A stretch of DNA of 64,000 nucleotides from Erythrobacter aureus (GCF_003355455.1 NZ_CP031358.1:62001-126000), one strand, 5' to 3'; shown: positions 8,521 through 17,527, numbered from the stretch's first letter. Program-made: numbers and translations. Notes: a model not told the origin generated them from the sequence alone.

Positions 8521-9273
8521 TTATGATTTGGGACGAGTTGAGGTTTCGTCGGGGATTTCAATGTCGCCGTAATCGATTTCCTGTTTTTCCTGGGGCTCAT
8601 CAGGAGCGACGGGGAGGTCTGACTTGGCAGCGCGGATTGTCTGGCCTTTCCTCCGGCGCAGAGATCCACCGTCGGTTATTTCGAGGTGTTTCTGGGCAAT
8701 GATGGCGGACTGGTCGCTCTCGATATTCATCTTGAGGCGAGGGGAGGCGTATTGGTCCTTCGCGATGTCCCAATCCATGTTGATGGAAGTGCTGACGACA
8801 TCGAGCCGATATTCGGCCGGAGGCAATTGGATGATGGCTTTACCGTTGGCCCGAACATAGAGAACCGCTGCGAGTTGAGGGTCGCGATCCTCGCTTAGAA
8901 CCTGGAAGAGGACGCGGTGGTTGTCGCGCTTGGAGAGGTTGTCGAGCTTGACCGGGATTGTCGGCACGCCGGGCCGAAGCGATATCGACCAGTCGACGCG
9001 GTTGGTCTCAGGGAAGAACTGCGGTTTCGTGCGCCCACCTGGCTTGTCGAAGCTAACCAGCTCGAGAGGAGGTGGAGGCGCCTCGGCTCGGATATTGCGG
9101 GCCTTGAATTCATCCAAGGTGGCCGCGGATTCCAGAGCTACGGTCGCGGTCGCGCCGCCAGCCGCGAATGACATGGCGGAAAAGCAGAACACGGTGAGCC
9201 AACCAGGGCCGGTGTGGCTTTCGTTCCTCTTCGCTTTGGCTTTTGCCGCAGGCTTTTTGCGAGGAGTGCTCAT
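8521..9273 (-). CDS. Type II single-pass membrane protein, paralogue of 7313-8110
   Basis: 250 residues. A Lys/Ala-rich cytoplasmic start is followed by one membrane segment (about 24-48) and a periplasmic beta-rich domain: FFPETNRVDWSISLRPGVPT, then VLYVRANGKAIIQLPPAEYR. These blocks match the neighbour at 7313-8110 position by position. The charged tail ends in a glutamate-rich stretch. Its start overlaps the stop of the rseP-like gene by four bases (ATGA), so the two are made together. Type II proteins are the usual substrates of RseP-class proteases, so it could be cleaved by the neighbour or work with it. Function otherwise unknown. Confidence 0.68.
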   Translation of the reverse strand: MSTPRKKPAAKAKAKRNESHTGPGWLTVFCFSAMSFAAGGATATVALESAATLDEFKARNIRAEAPPPPLELVSFDKPGGRTKPQFFPETNRVDWSISLRPGVPTIPVKLDNLSKRDNHRVLFQVLSEDRDPQLAAVLYVRANGKAIIQLPPAEYRLDVVSTSINMDWDIAKDQYASPRLKMNIESDQSAIIAQKHLEITDGGSLRRRKGQTIRAAKSDLPVAPDEPQEKQEIDYGDIEIPDETSTRPKS

Positions 9274-10334
9274 GAGAGGGCGATATAGTCCAGAGAGAGC
9301 CCGAGGACGCCGAAGAGGATGATTACGACGATCCCTACACCGGTGAGAGCCTTGGCAAGCTGAGCATTCAATTCGCGGCCAGTGATGCCTTCGATGGCAT
9401 AGGTGGCCAGGTGGCCGCCATCGAGTGCGGGAATCGGGAGGAGGTTGATGATGCCGACGCCGATCGAGAGAATGGCCATCATGTAGAGGAAGGGCATGAA
9501 GCCCATCGATATGGTGTGGCCGGACATCTTGGCGATCCTGACAGGGCCAGAGAGTTCGACGACGGGTCGCTGCCCTGTGACGATTTGCTTCAGCGCCATG
9601 AACTGGCTGTAGGTGACGAACAGTCCTTCGCTCACACCCTTGGTGAGAGCGGCACCGACGCTTGGGGACCGTTCGAAGGCGCGGGGAAGGGTGACGCCCA
9701 ACTCGCCGATCCGGCTTACATTGCCGAAGCCGTCATCGTGAGAAACGGCATTCAGCGTCGCGGTCAGGCTGTAATCGCTTCCGTAGCGATCAACATCGAT
9801 GACGACTGTCTCGCCTGGTGCGATCATGATGCGCTGGCGCACGTCGTATGCGGTGATGATTTCGTTGTTGTTGAAGCGCGTAATCACGTCGCCTTCGCGC
9901 AGACCAGCTTCAGCCGCGGGACTATCGGGCATAACGGATTCAACGACCGGCTGGCCGGCAGGATAACCGTAGAAGTAGGCAATGCCTGCGAGGAGGAGAC
10001 CGGCAAGAACGAAGTTGATGCCCGGACCAGCCGCAACGACCGCGGCCCGCGGCCATCGGGGAAGGTCGTTGAGGCGTTTCTGCCCCGGCTTCACCTCCAC
10101 GCCTTCGTCGTCACCAGCGAACTTGACGTAGCCGCCGATAAGGAAGGGCGCGATGCGCCATTCCGTGCCGCGCTTGTCCTTCCATGACAGCAGGGCAGGG
10201 CCGAACCCGACGGAGAAGTGGGTTGCGATAAGCCCGAAGCTGCGCGCGGCGAGATAGTGCCCGAATTCATGGATGCTCACGATGGTGGAGACCATGAGGA
10301 TGAAGGCGACGAAGGCGATGAGAAAGTCGGTCAT
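9270..10334 (-). CDS. rseP: Site-2 intramembrane metalloprotease, RseP/MmpA type
   Basis: A zinc protease that cuts within membrane segments. 354 residues. Seen: HEFGH at 22-26 in the first membrane helix (zinc ligands His22 and His26, catalytic Glu23), a PDZ domain (about 125-200, PDSPAAEAGLREGDVITRFN), and the second metal site NLLPIPALDGGHL with Asp305, plus about four membrane segments. The family cleaves anti-sigma factors or leftover signal peptides. It overlaps the 108-residue upstream gene and the 250-residue downstream membrane-protein gene by four bases each, so it sits in a tight operon. Such a protease on a conjugative element is unusual. Family secure, substrate unknown. Confidence 0.92.
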   Translation of the reverse strand: MTDFLIAFVAFILMVSTIVSIHEFGHYLAARSFGLIATHFSVGFGPALLSWKDKRGTEWRIAPFLIGGYVKFAGDDEGVEVKPGQKRLNDLPRWPRAAVVAAGPGINFVLAGLLLAGIAYFYGYPAGQPVVESVMPDSPAAEAGLREGDVITRFNNNEIITAYDVRQRIMIAPGETVVIDVDRYGSDYSLTATLNAVSHDDGFGNVSRIGELGVTLPRAFERSPSVGAALTKGVSEGLFVTYSQFMALKQIVTGQRPVVELSGPVRIAKMSGHTISMGFMPFLYMMAILSIGVGIINLLPIPALDGGHLATYAIEGITGRELNAQLAKALTGVGIVVIILFGVLGLSLDYIALS

Positions 10335-10657
10335 ATTGCCCAGTTGTTACGGGATTGTTCTGCGACAAAGATTGCGAGCTGGCGCTGGCAAGCGCCCTCG
10401 ATCGTTGCAGCGCGCTGGTCGGGAAGACCGGCGAGTTCATCGCGCATGACGCCGCTGATGGCGCATGCTGCCGCATTGCGGATCTCGTGTTCGTCGAAGT
10501 GAACGAAGTCACCGTCGACTTCGAAGGCACAGACGGTCCGATTGACGAGGGGGTGGAACTCGTAGTCGAGTCCCTCCACCACCTTCGCCATGGTTGCGGT
10601 TATGACGTTCCGACTGTCGTCGGAGCTGCTGATCTTGGGGGCGCTTGCCATATCCAT
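10331..10657 (-). CDS. Hypothetical protein in the rseP operon
   Basis: 108 residues, not recognised. It begins MDMASAPKISSSDDSRNVIT, has an acidic centre (AFEVDGDFVHFDEHEIRNAA) and ends in a helix rich in Arg and Gln. It is predicted to be soluble with no signal peptide. It overlaps rseP by four bases and starts two bases after the stop of the 109-residue gene, so it belongs to that transcript. It may be an accessory of the membrane protease or of the recJ group. No motif supports a function. Confidence 0.6.
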   Translation of the reverse strand: MDMASAPKISSSDDSRNVITATMAKVVEGLDYEFHPLVNRTVCAFEVDGDFVHFDEHEIRNAAACAISGVMRDELAGLPDQRAATIEGACQRQLAIFVAEQSRNNWAI

Positions 10658-10659
10658 GC

Positions 10660-10989
10660 TCAGGCCTCGTTCGCGGTTGCCGGCTGGTTGCTGGCGTTCT
10701 GCAGCTGACTGATCTGCTCGTTCTGAGCGGAGATCTGCTGGTCGCGGGCGAAGTTGCCCGACGAGACGTAGCCTTCCATGTCGGCTTTGCCGAGATCGAG
10801 AACGGCCTTCACTTCTTCGCCACTGCCGCCGCCGGGGATAAGGGCGCGGATCGTGCCCTGACCGTCAGGCTTGTTCTGAGCAGTGTCGATGAAGGCGATA
10901 TGGACCGGCGGCTGGTCGCCGAGCGGCCGCATGTAGAAATTCTCTCCGTCCTTGATGAGAAGAACGCGTACGGGAGATTTGTCTGCCAT
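10660..10989 (-). CDS. Hypothetical protein between recJ and the rseP operon
   Basis: 109 residues, not recognised. It opens with a compact beta-rich part (SPVRVLLIKDGENFYMRPLG), then a glycine-rich loop (LIPGGGSGEEVKAV), and ends in a Gln/Asn-rich helical tail (QQISAQNEQISQLQNASNQP) that could form a short coiled coil. No membrane segment. It lies between recJ (60 bases) and the 108-residue gene (2 bases). The order recJ, this gene, 108-residue gene, rseP suggests one operon. Confidence 0.6.
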   Translation of the reverse strand: MADKSPVRVLLIKDGENFYMRPLGDQPPVHIAFIDTAQNKPDGQGTIRALIPGGGSGEEVKAVLDLGKADMEGYVSSGNFARDQQISAQNEQISQLQNASNQPATANEA

Positions 10990-11049
10990 CTTTTCTTTAC
11001 TCCAGTTTTCCGGCCATCATGGCCGGCTCATTGCGAAATGTGGGTTTGT

Positions 11050-12819
11050 TTAAGACGTGGGATGGGCCTCCATCACATCGTCGACCAGGAACTGCATGCT
11101 GGTTCGCCCCTGCCAGACATTGATGTCTGCCTGCCCGGCGATCAGCAGCTTCTTTCCCGATTGGAGAGCTTCGAGGATGCCGTTGTCGGCAGCCCGGAAG
11201 GCGATAGCGTCGATGCTTCCGTTATCGTCAGCGATCTGGAATTTGACGTGCCCGCCCTTGAGTTCGTGAATCCTGTCGATGCTAGCGGGGCCAAGGATGT
11301 ATCGAGGTTTCGGCCAGCCCTGACCGTAAGGGCCCATCTGTTCGATTTCATTGACGAAACCGGGCGTGAGGTCGGATGTGTAGACGAAGTCATCGAACTG
11401 CGTGCTGTTTTGCTCGCGGGCCTGCGCGGTCTCGGCAGAGAGGGTGGCATTGAGATGCTCGCGAAGGCCGTCAATTTTCGAAGGCTCGATCGTGAGGCCG
11501 CATGCCATGACGTGGCCGCCGCCGGCTACTAGGTGTCCTGACTTCACGGCATCCATAATGGCCTTGCCGAGGTCGACGCCGGAGATGGAACGGCCGGAGC
11601 CTTTGCCGATGCCGTTCTCGTCGATGCCGATAACGATTGCGGGGCGGTTGAAGGTTTCTTTCAGGCGCCCAGCGACGATGCCGATTACGCCATGATGCCA
11701 TCCTTCCTTGCCGACGACGATGATGTCGTCGTCGTCTGAGACCATGGAGGTGGCTTCTTCGAGGACTTGGTTCTCGATTGCGCGGCGGTCGGCGTTCAGC
11801 TGATTTAGCTCATCTGCAACCTGGTCGCAGAAGTCGGGGTCATTGCTGGCGAGAAGGTCGGCTCCCAGCCGCGCTTTCCCGATGCGGCCGCCGGCGTTGA
11901 TGCGAGGACCGAGGTGGAAGCCAAGGGCGGTGGCGCCTGCACCTTCGCGGACGCCAGACACACGGGCGAGGGCGCAAAGGCCCGGGTTTTCTTTGCGCTC
12001 GAGACGTCGCAATCCGAGTTTGACGAATGATCGGTTGAGGCCGGTGAGCTTCATCACGTCGCAGACGGTGCCGAGAGCAACGAGGTCGAGGAGCGTCGAA
12101 GGGTTGGGCGCTTCGCCTTCGCTGAAGAATCCGGCGTTACGCAGGTCGCGATTGACCGCGGCGGCGAGCATGAAGGCCAAGCCAGCCGTACAGAGATTGC
12201 GCAGCTTCTGGCCGTCTTCGGTCTCGTCGTGCCGGTGTGGGTTTACCAGGGCGAGAGCGTTGGGAAGAGTGTCTGAGGGCTGGTGATGGTCGACGACGAT
12301 TACATCGATGCCTTCGCCGGTGGCCTTGGCGATGGTCTCGTGGTTCTGTGTGCCGCAGTCGAGAAGAACGATGACGCCGGGCTTCTCGGCAATGGCTGCG
12401 GCGCAGTTGTCATCGCCGAAGCCGTAGCCGTTATCGCGATCGGGAACATGCGTGATTACATGCTTCGCCTTTGCAGAGGCGAGGTAGCGCTGGACGATAG
12501 CGGTAGAAGTCGCTCCGTCGACATCGTAGTCGCCGAAAACGAGGATGACCTCGTCATGCTTCACGGCCGAGGCCAGCCGCATAGCGGCCTTGTCCATGTC
12601 GGTGAGGACAGAGGGGTCGGGCATATGCTCCTTGAGCGCAGGGTTCATCAGGCCGGGTAGATCTTCCTGTGAACTCCCGCGAGCGTGCGCGACGCGCGCC
12701 TGAAGCCGTGATGGCCCGTCAGACTCCGGTGCGTAGTCAAACCCAGTTGAATCTCGCAGCGACCATTTGCGGCCAAGGGCGGATGTTCGGTTTTCGAGAA
12801 TAGATGTTGTCTCGGTCAC
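11050..12819 (-). CDS. recJ: RecJ single-strand-specific 5'-3' exonuclease
   Basis: Degrades single-stranded DNA from 5' ends in recombination and repair. 589 residues, close to the family norm. Seen: the DHH phosphoesterase motifs VFGDYDVDGATS, the VLLDCGTQN segment, VVDHHQ (the namesake DHH) and LVNPHR, then the DHHA1 domain with VVGKEGWHHGVIGIVAGR and GSGRSISGVDLG, and a C-terminal OB-fold-like region. The GTG at 12819 gives the family's normal N-terminus (TETTSILENRTSALGRKWSL). A frame to 12903 would run into the divergent promoter region. It faces a small membrane-protein gene. Assignment is secure, the start moderately so. Confidence 0.93.
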   Translation of the reverse strand: MTETTSILENRTSALGRKWSLRDSTGFDYAPESDGPSRLQARVAHARGSSQEDLPGLMNPALKEHMPDPSVLTDMDKAAMRLASAVKHDEVILVFGDYDVDGATSTAIVQRYLASAKAKHVITHVPDRDNGYGFGDDNCAAAIAEKPGVIVLLDCGTQNHETIAKATGEGIDVIVVDHHQPSDTLPNALALVNPHRHDETEDGQKLRNLCTAGLAFMLAAAVNRDLRNAGFFSEGEAPNPSTLLDLVALGTVCDVMKLTGLNRSFVKLGLRRLERKENPGLCALARVSGVREGAGATALGFHLGPRINAGGRIGKARLGADLLASNDPDFCDQVADELNQLNADRRAIENQVLEEATSMVSDDDDIIVVGKEGWHHGVIGIVAGRLKETFNRPAIVIGIDENGIGKGSGRSISGVDLGKAIMDAVKSGHLVAGGGHVMACGLTIEPSKIDGLREHLNATLSAETAQAREQNSTQFDDFVYTSDLTPGFVNEIEQMGPYGQGWPKPRYILGPASIDRIHELKGGHVKFQIADDNGSIDAIAFRAADNGILEALQSGKKLLIAGQADINVWQGRTSMQFLVDDVMEAHPTS

Positions 12820-12916
12820 GTAAGGGAATCTTTCAAAATTTTCCTGAGCCACAAATCTGGGTTTGACAACCGGCTCAGCTACCCCCAATCCATAAACATC
12901 CACAGGGGTACTGCAA
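12820..12916. promoter_or_regulatory. Divergent promoter region, recJ and the small membrane protein
   Basis: 97 bases between divergent genes. On the plus strand a TTGACA hexamer lies at 12863-12868, but the nearest -10-like sequence (CATAAA, 12891-12896) is 22 bases away, so this is weak. On the minus strand a GAAAG about 8 bases before the GTG at 12819 may serve as its ribosome-binding site. Confidence 0.3.
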
Positions 12917-13222
12917 ATGATCCAGATCGGGGCAATTCTTTCAGGTTTTTCTCTCTATGCGCTCTTCGCATGGAAGCCGATATGGCAAATGGCCAATGCG
13001 AGAAGCGCGGAAGAAATTTTCAGCTATTTCATCGTCGTCGGAATGCTCCTCTTCGGGGTCTTCATGACGTCGGGCGGAAAAACGAACTTCTCGATCATGC
13101 GGTTCACTCCGTCGTTCGTGGCAGGCGTGATGTGCTCGATGGGCTATGCGACCGAGACGTATTGGTTGATGGCGGCTGGTGGAGTGATCTTCGCAGCCTT
13201 CTGGATCTGGTTCGGCGAATAG
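12917..13222 (+). CDS. Small three-helix membrane protein
   Basis: 101 residues with three predicted membrane segments: about 5-20, 33-52 (FIVVGMLLFGVFMTSGG) and 80-98 (WLMAAGGVIFAAFWIWFG). Not recognised. It is transcribed alone on the plus strand, convergent with the VirB1-like gene that ends 10 bases further on. The position between recJ and mating-apparatus genes gives no strong hint. It could be an entry-exclusion or envelope accessory protein, but that is only a guess from size and topology. Confidence 0.6.
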   Translation: MIQIGAILSGFSLYALFAWKPIWQMANARSAEEIFSYFIVVGMLLFGVFMTSGGKTNFSIMRFTPSFVAGVMCSMGYATETYWLMAAGGVIFAAFWIWFGE

Positions 13223-13232
13223 ACGCCAGGGT

Positions 13233-14270
13233 TTAGTCGGTGCCTACTCGGGCAAAGCCACCCTGCGTCTCGCTTGTGGCTGCAGGCGCTTCTGCCTCAG
13301 CGATAGCGCGCTGCCTTTCTGACCAGTCCTGAGGTCGCACCGAGCGGAACGCGCTGGCGCGCGGATCAGCTGACGTAGTCACGTCGGCCAGGGATTCATC
13401 CGCGCTTGCGAGCTCGATAGTTCCCATAACGCGTTCGCGCTGCTGAGCGGCTGGTCGCGCGGCGACTTGGGGAGCCTGGGCGATGATCGCAGGGATGTTC
13501 GTAATGCCCGGATCGAGCGGGTCACCGGTGGGAATTTGGCTGGCACTCGCGCTGAGATGCTGTTCGGGGCCGCCCATCGGAGGCTGGCGATTCATTCCGC
13601 TCTGGATGCCGGCGAGGCTGGCACGACTGTCGTTATAGCCGGGAATGACGAGAGGCGTGGTCTTCACGCTGTCGCGAGAAGCTACAGAAGATCCCGTAGG
13701 AGTTCTGGGGCATTGGACGAAGCCTGTGCTCGAGTGCGTGATGCGCAGGTAGTTGTTCCAGACCTTGCATCCGTACCAGTTGCGGCGGCGCTGAACCTTC
13801 TTGTTGTGATAGTCCATCACGCCCTCTCGCCACGACCCGCGCGAGTGTGCGAGCTGGATGAGGTAGCCAGCACCGTATTCGACGTTTGTCTTGGAATCGA
13901 GGAGGTCGGTCAACTGGCCGAACTTGTGGCCATGATACATGAGGTTGACCTGCATGCAGCCGACGTCGATCGACTTCACGCCGCGGTTCCAGTTCGCTGA
14001 GATGATGCGAGCCATCTCAGCTTTGCTCTTGGCGAAGTGGCTGCGGCCGGCGATGTTCATCGCATAAGGGCTGGGCTGCCCTTCATTGCCGGACTCGGTA
14101 ATCGCGATGGCCATGAGAAGTCCGCGCGGGATCTGCCGGCGTCTTTCGACCTCTGCGATCATGGTCGAGCAGGTGTAGCCCGTTTCAGGAGCGGTCTGGG
14201 CGCTCGCGGTCCCTGAAAAACCCACGAGTGCGCTGAGACCCATGAGGGTCGTAGCCACTGTTCGAATCAT
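13233..14270 (-). CDS. virB1: VirB1-like lytic transglycosylase
   Basis: Opens peptidoglycan so the type IV secretion channel can be assembled. 345 residues with a Sec signal peptide (1-24, cut after TASA). The SLT domain spans about 33-170, with the catalytic-site pattern AITESGNEG (Glu59), the VGCMQVNLMYHG motif and GAGYLIQL. The C-terminal half is Pro/Ala/Ser-rich with no known domain. VirB1 normally lies beside virB2. Here it is far from the other virB genes, next to a RecD2-like helicase, so VirB1 is a role assignment from the domain and the complete T4SS in the window. Confidence 0.82.
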   Translation of the reverse strand: MIRTVATTLMGLSALVGFSGTASAQTAPETGYTCSTMIAEVERRRQIPRGLLMAIAITESGNEGQPSPYAMNIAGRSHFAKSKAEMARIISANWNRGVKSIDVGCMQVNLMYHGHKFGQLTDLLDSKTNVEYGAGYLIQLAHSRGSWREGVMDYHNKKVQRRRNWYGCKVWNNYLRITHSSTGFVQCPRTPTGSSVASRDSVKTTPLVIPGYNDSRASLAGIQSGMNRQPPMGGPEQHLSASASQIPTGDPLDPGITNIPAIIAQAPQVAARPAAQQRERVMGTIELASADESLADVTTSADPRASAFRSVRPQDWSERQRAIAEAEAPAATSETQGGFARVGTD

Positions 14271-14302
14271 TTTCTTGCCCCCCCGGCAGGATAATTGAGG
14301 AA

Positions 14303-16606
14303 TTACGCGGCGGCCTTGATACGGGAAAGTAGACCCGTTTGTCGAGAAGTTCCATCAAGAGTTTCGATTGCGCGCTGCAAAGCGCGCTTCGATCCCACGA
14401 TGACGCAGAGCTTTTTGGCTCGTGTAACGGCGGTGTAGAGGAGGTTACGCTTCAGCATCACCCAGTGGCTTGTCGTCATGGGTATCACGACGACGTCGTA
14501 TTCGGAGCCTTGGCTCTTGTGGACGGTGAGAGCGTAAGCGAGATCGAGGTTCGCCCAATAGGCGCGCTCGAGAGCGACATCCTTCTTGCCGAAGTTGTTA
14601 TGGAGAAACGCGTTCCGCTCAGGGTCGACCTCAATGTCTGTGATCACACCGGCGTCGCCGTTGTAGATATTGAGGTTGTAGTTGGTCTTCATGCACATAA
14701 TGCGATCGCCCATGCGGGCATGGTGACCGTTGCGAATGATGACGCGGTCATTGTCGTTGCCGGCGACTTTGATGGGCTCAACGGGATTGAGAGCGTTTTG
14801 CAGCGCGACATTGAGCGCTAGAACTCCGACGGTGGAATTCTTCCCGGGGCTGAGCACCTGAATTTTCTCGGTTGGATGTCCGATGTTCGTAGGGATCTTG
14901 TCGGAAACCATTTCGATAATGCGATCGGAGGCGGCCTGGGGATCGTCCATTTCGATGAAGACTAGGTCGGATTTGCCCGGCTGGCCGAATTCAGGGAGCT
15001 TTCCGTTCTTGATGCGCTCTGCGCCGAGAGCGATGGCAGAGCCTTCGCCGGTGCGGCGAACGATGGTGAGCTTGGTGACTTCGCAAATGCCGGAAAGGAT
15101 GAGGTCGTGGAGCACGCGGCCGGCATCTACTGAAGGAAGCTGGTCGGGGTCTCCTACGATGATGAGGCGGGTCTTGCCTCCGGCAACGGCCCTAATGACG
15201 GCATCTGCCATTCGGGTGTCGGACATGGAGAATTCGTCTGCGACGATTAGGTCGTAGGGGAAGGGGTTCTGGTCGTTATGGACGAACCCGTGGGTTTCTG
15301 GATCGAACTGCAAGGCCATGTGCATAGTGCTGGCCTCGTACCCCGTGGAGTCTTGCATCCTGTCGGCAGCAAGCCCCGTTGGCGCCATGAGAAGCACGCG
15401 CGGCTGCTGACCGCGCTCAGCCATCAGCTTCTTGAACGTCTCGATGATTGCTTTGATCGTGAATGTTTTGCCGGTGCCCGGCCCCCCGGTGAGGACGCTG
15501 AGGGAATTCTTGAGGGCTGCGCTGACAGCTCCGAACTGCTCGTCAGATACGCCATAGTCCTTCTTGAGGGACTTGAGGGCGCTCGTGACGGAGACGGGGT
15601 TGAGAGGCGGCGGGGTTGAGCGCGCAAGGCGGGTGATGAAACGCGCGAGACGGGTTTCGAGACGGGCGAGGGAGGGTTTCTGGATCAGCTTGTTCGGGGA
15701 TTCGAGCAAGCTTCCTTCCTCGATCTCTCGGTCGAGAACAGCAGTGACAGCCTTCCGGTCGCCGAAGGTTAGGACTTCGCAGGCCTTGTCGAGGAGCTGC
15801 GTATAGGAAAGCCCCGTATGGCCGTCGAGGGCAGCGAGGTCGAGGGCGTGCTGGATCCCCATTTCGAGGCGTTGAGGGGAATCGATCTGATATGTGCCAG
15901 CGCGCTTTGCGAGCTCGTCAGCGGTGCCGAAGCCTACGCCATCAACCTCTTTGGCGATGCGGTATGGCTCTGTCTGAAGGACCGCTTCGAAGTCTGGTAT
16001 GGTCTCGATGATCTTCTTGCGAATATGAGGACCTACGCCGAGATCTGCGAGGGTGGCGTGAGCAGCATGCTCCTGCATGTTGGAGGCCCACGAGGCGAGC
16101 AGCGAGTTCGCTTTGCTTTCGCCTATCAAGCCTGCGACCAGACCATCTGGGTCACCCTGGTTGAGGATGGAGATTACGCCTGACCCCAGGCTGTCAGCCA
16201 GACGCTGGGCCATTTTCGGGCCGATCCCTTTGAACTCCTTTCCAGCGAGGACCTTGGCAACGCCTTCGGGGCTGCTTGGGATTCTACGGAGAACGTCACG
16301 GGCCTGGAACTGCCGTCCAAACCTCTTGTGTTCCACGACCTTGCCGATGGCCTTGATCTGGTCATCTTTTTTGAGCGGCTGGAGGTTGTCGTATTGGCGG
16401 ACAGTCATCTGCGAAGCATCGTCGAGTTGAATCTGGAATACGCGCATTTTGCCGTCGGGCGCATCGAAGATCATGCGCGTTACCCGGCCTTCGAGGGAAG
16501 CCTCGTGGCCAGTGTTCAGGGGGAGTGGCAGCCCTTGGGCTTGTGCGGTCATCTGGGATTGCCTCGACATGTGGTCTCTCGCCAGGCGCATGCGGGCGAG
16601 GGCCAT
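14303..16606 (-). CDS. RecD2-like 5'-3' DNA helicase
   Basis: 767 residues. The architecture matches RecD2: an N-terminal OB-like region (about 35-105), helix-hairpin-helix repeats (KEFKGIGPKMAQRLADSL; LGVGPHIRKKIIETI; DGVGFGTADELAKRAG), then the SF1B motor with GGPGTGKTFTIKAI, MAPTGLAADRM, VADEFSM, GDPDQLPSVDAG and a UvrD_C_2-like end (YALTVHKSQGSEYDVVVIPM). The ATG at 16606 has GGAAG five bases upstream. RecD2 acts in repair and in handling single strands. Some mobilisation proteins contain a related motor, but no relaxase domain is present here. An inverted repeat of TTCAGGAT lies upstream. Confidence 0.9.
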   Translation of the reverse strand: MALARMRLARDHMSRQSQMTAQAQGLPLPLNTGHEASLEGRVTRMIFDAPDGKMRVFQIQLDDASQMTVRQYDNLQPLKKDDQIKAIGKVVEHKRFGRQFQARDVLRRIPSSPEGVAKVLAGKEFKGIGPKMAQRLADSLGSGVISILNQGDPDGLVAGLIGESKANSLLASWASNMQEHAAHATLADLGVGPHIRKKIIETIPDFEAVLQTEPYRIAKEVDGVGFGTADELAKRAGTYQIDSPQRLEMGIQHALDLAALDGHTGLSYTQLLDKACEVLTFGDRKAVTAVLDREIEEGSLLESPNKLIQKPSLARLETRLARFITRLARSTPPPLNPVSVTSALKSLKKDYGVSDEQFGAVSAALKNSLSVLTGGPGTGKTFTIKAIIETFKKLMAERGQQPRVLLMAPTGLAADRMQDSTGYEASTMHMALQFDPETHGFVHNDQNPFPYDLIVADEFSMSDTRMADAVIRAVAGGKTRLIIVGDPDQLPSVDAGRVLHDLILSGICEVTKLTIVRRTGEGSAIALGAERIKNGKLPEFGQPGKSDLVFIEMDDPQAASDRIIEMVSDKIPTNIGHPTEKIQVLSPGKNSTVGVLALNVALQNALNPVEPIKVAGNDNDRVIIRNGHHARMGDRIMCMKTNYNLNIYNGDAGVITDIEVDPERNAFLHNNFGKKDVALERAYWANLDLAYALTVHKSQGSEYDVVVIPMTTSHWVMLKRNLLYTAVTRAKKLCVIVGSKRALQRAIETLDGTSRQTGLLSRIKAAA

Positions 16607-16708
16607 TTTTCTTCCTTTGGAATTGCATTCGGCAAAGCCGATGCCTTCAACTCACCTACTCTACCAGCAGAAGCGCGAGGTTCTAGGGAATTCCTCGGCG
16701 GCGGCTGG

Positions 16709-16748
16709 TTCAGGATATTTCGCTTGAGAAATCCTGAAACTTCCAGAA
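16709..16748. promoter_or_regulatory. TTCAGGAT inverted repeat in the recD2/virB6 divergent region
   Basis: TTCAGGAT (16709-16716) and its complement ATCCTGAA (16731-16738), 14 bases apart. The right arm continues as ATCCTGAAACTTCCAGAA (16731-16748). The same sequence family recurs before other operons. It probably acts as an operator or promoter element for the RecD2-like gene and perhaps for the divergent genes. Confidence 0.5.
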
Positions 16749-16764
16749 AATATGAAATTTGTCG

Positions 16765-16792
16765 CTGACACAGGCTCTGTTTGGGCCTAAAA
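16765..16792 (+). promoter_or_regulatory. Candidate promoter for the plus-strand virB6 operon
   Basis: CTGACA (16765-16770), 16 bases, CTAAAA (16787-16792), ending 34 bases before the ATG at 16827. A reasonable sigma-70-like pair, proposed by eye only. Confidence 0.35.
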
Positions 16793-16826
16793 GGTGTGTG
16801 GGCTTATTTAGAACAGGGAATTTTTT

Positions 16827-17207
16827 ATGGATACGCAAACGTCGGCCAAGCCGCAGGCTCAGGTGATCGAAGCCAAGGCTCTGATGAGCGTTACCGACCA
16901 GCAGCGGCTGGACGAGCGGTTCGCGAAGGAAAGCGATTATTACGCCATCTTCTTGATGGACGAAGTTACGGGCGATCGTGTTCGTGTTCGCACCTCGGTC
17001 TGGGAACTGGACGAAGATCGTGTTCCGATCCTCAAGGACGGCAAGCGCCAGCTTCGCAATCCGCACGATGTTGCGCTCGATGTCTGGGCGGCTCAGGGCG
17101 CCGACGATCATACGCTCGAGATGGTCCAGCGCGGCGGCTGCATCGTGGCTACGCCTCGTTCGATCGCGAATGAGATCGCGATGCGCAATGCGGCGGATGC
17201 CGAGTGA
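16827..17207 (+). CDS. Hypothetical protein, first gene of the virB6 operon
   Basis: 126 residues, soluble, not recognised. It has a Gln/Ala-rich start, then SDYYAIFLMDEVTGDRVRVR and DDHTLEMVQRGGCIVATPRS. The ATG follows AGGGA at a suitable distance. Its end overlaps the next small membrane protein by four bases (ATGA), and VirB6 follows, so it is probably a mating-apparatus or surface-exclusion accessory. That is inference from the operon only. Confidence 0.62.
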   Translation: MDTQTSAKPQAQVIEAKALMSVTDQQRLDERFAKESDYYAIFLMDEVTGDRVRVRTSVWELDEDRVPILKDGKRQLRNPHDVALDVWAAQGADDHTLEMVQRGGCIVATPRSIANEIAMRNAADAE

Positions 17208-17512
17208 GCGCGTTCCACAAATACGGAGCGATAGTTTTCCTGCTGTCGCTCTATCTGATCGCTGCGAAGATCGGCAGCAGCTTCAGCGACGCCTTGAAGA
17301 TTTTCGGGGCGATGATGTGGGTTCTTGCGATCGCGATGTTCGCTTACCTGGTCCTTTTCAAGGGCATGAAGATTTCGCTCTTCGGTAGGGAGAGCGCGAA
17401 CGACAACCTCGATTTCGAAGAGTTCGAGGAAGAGGAACTTGCTGAAGACGCGGCGATCGCTGCGAATGATGCTGGGGCTGAGAAGCCTCGCTCAACCCCA
17501 CCTGCGGAATAG
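17204..17512 (+). CDS. Small membrane protein upstream of virB6
   Basis: 102 residues with two predicted membrane segments (about 7-22 and 31-53, FGAMMWVLAIAMFAYLVLF). They are followed by a strongly acidic cytoplasmic tail (DFEEFEEEELAEDAAIAAND) and a proline-rich end. Not recognised. It overlaps the preceding gene by four bases and lies 15 bases before virB6. A T4SS-associated inner-membrane role is plausible. Confidence 0.62.
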   Translation: MSAFHKYGAIVFLLSLYLIAAKIGSSFSDALKIFGAMMWVLAIAMFAYLVLFKGMKISLFGRESANDNLDFEEFEEEELAEDAAIAANDAGAEKPRSTPPAE

Positions 17513-17527
17513 GGATAGGCTGTAGCT

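Noticed and set aside
12820..12903. Longer N-terminus for RecJ
   Set aside because: It would cover the divergent promoter region; the extra residues are not conserved-looking.
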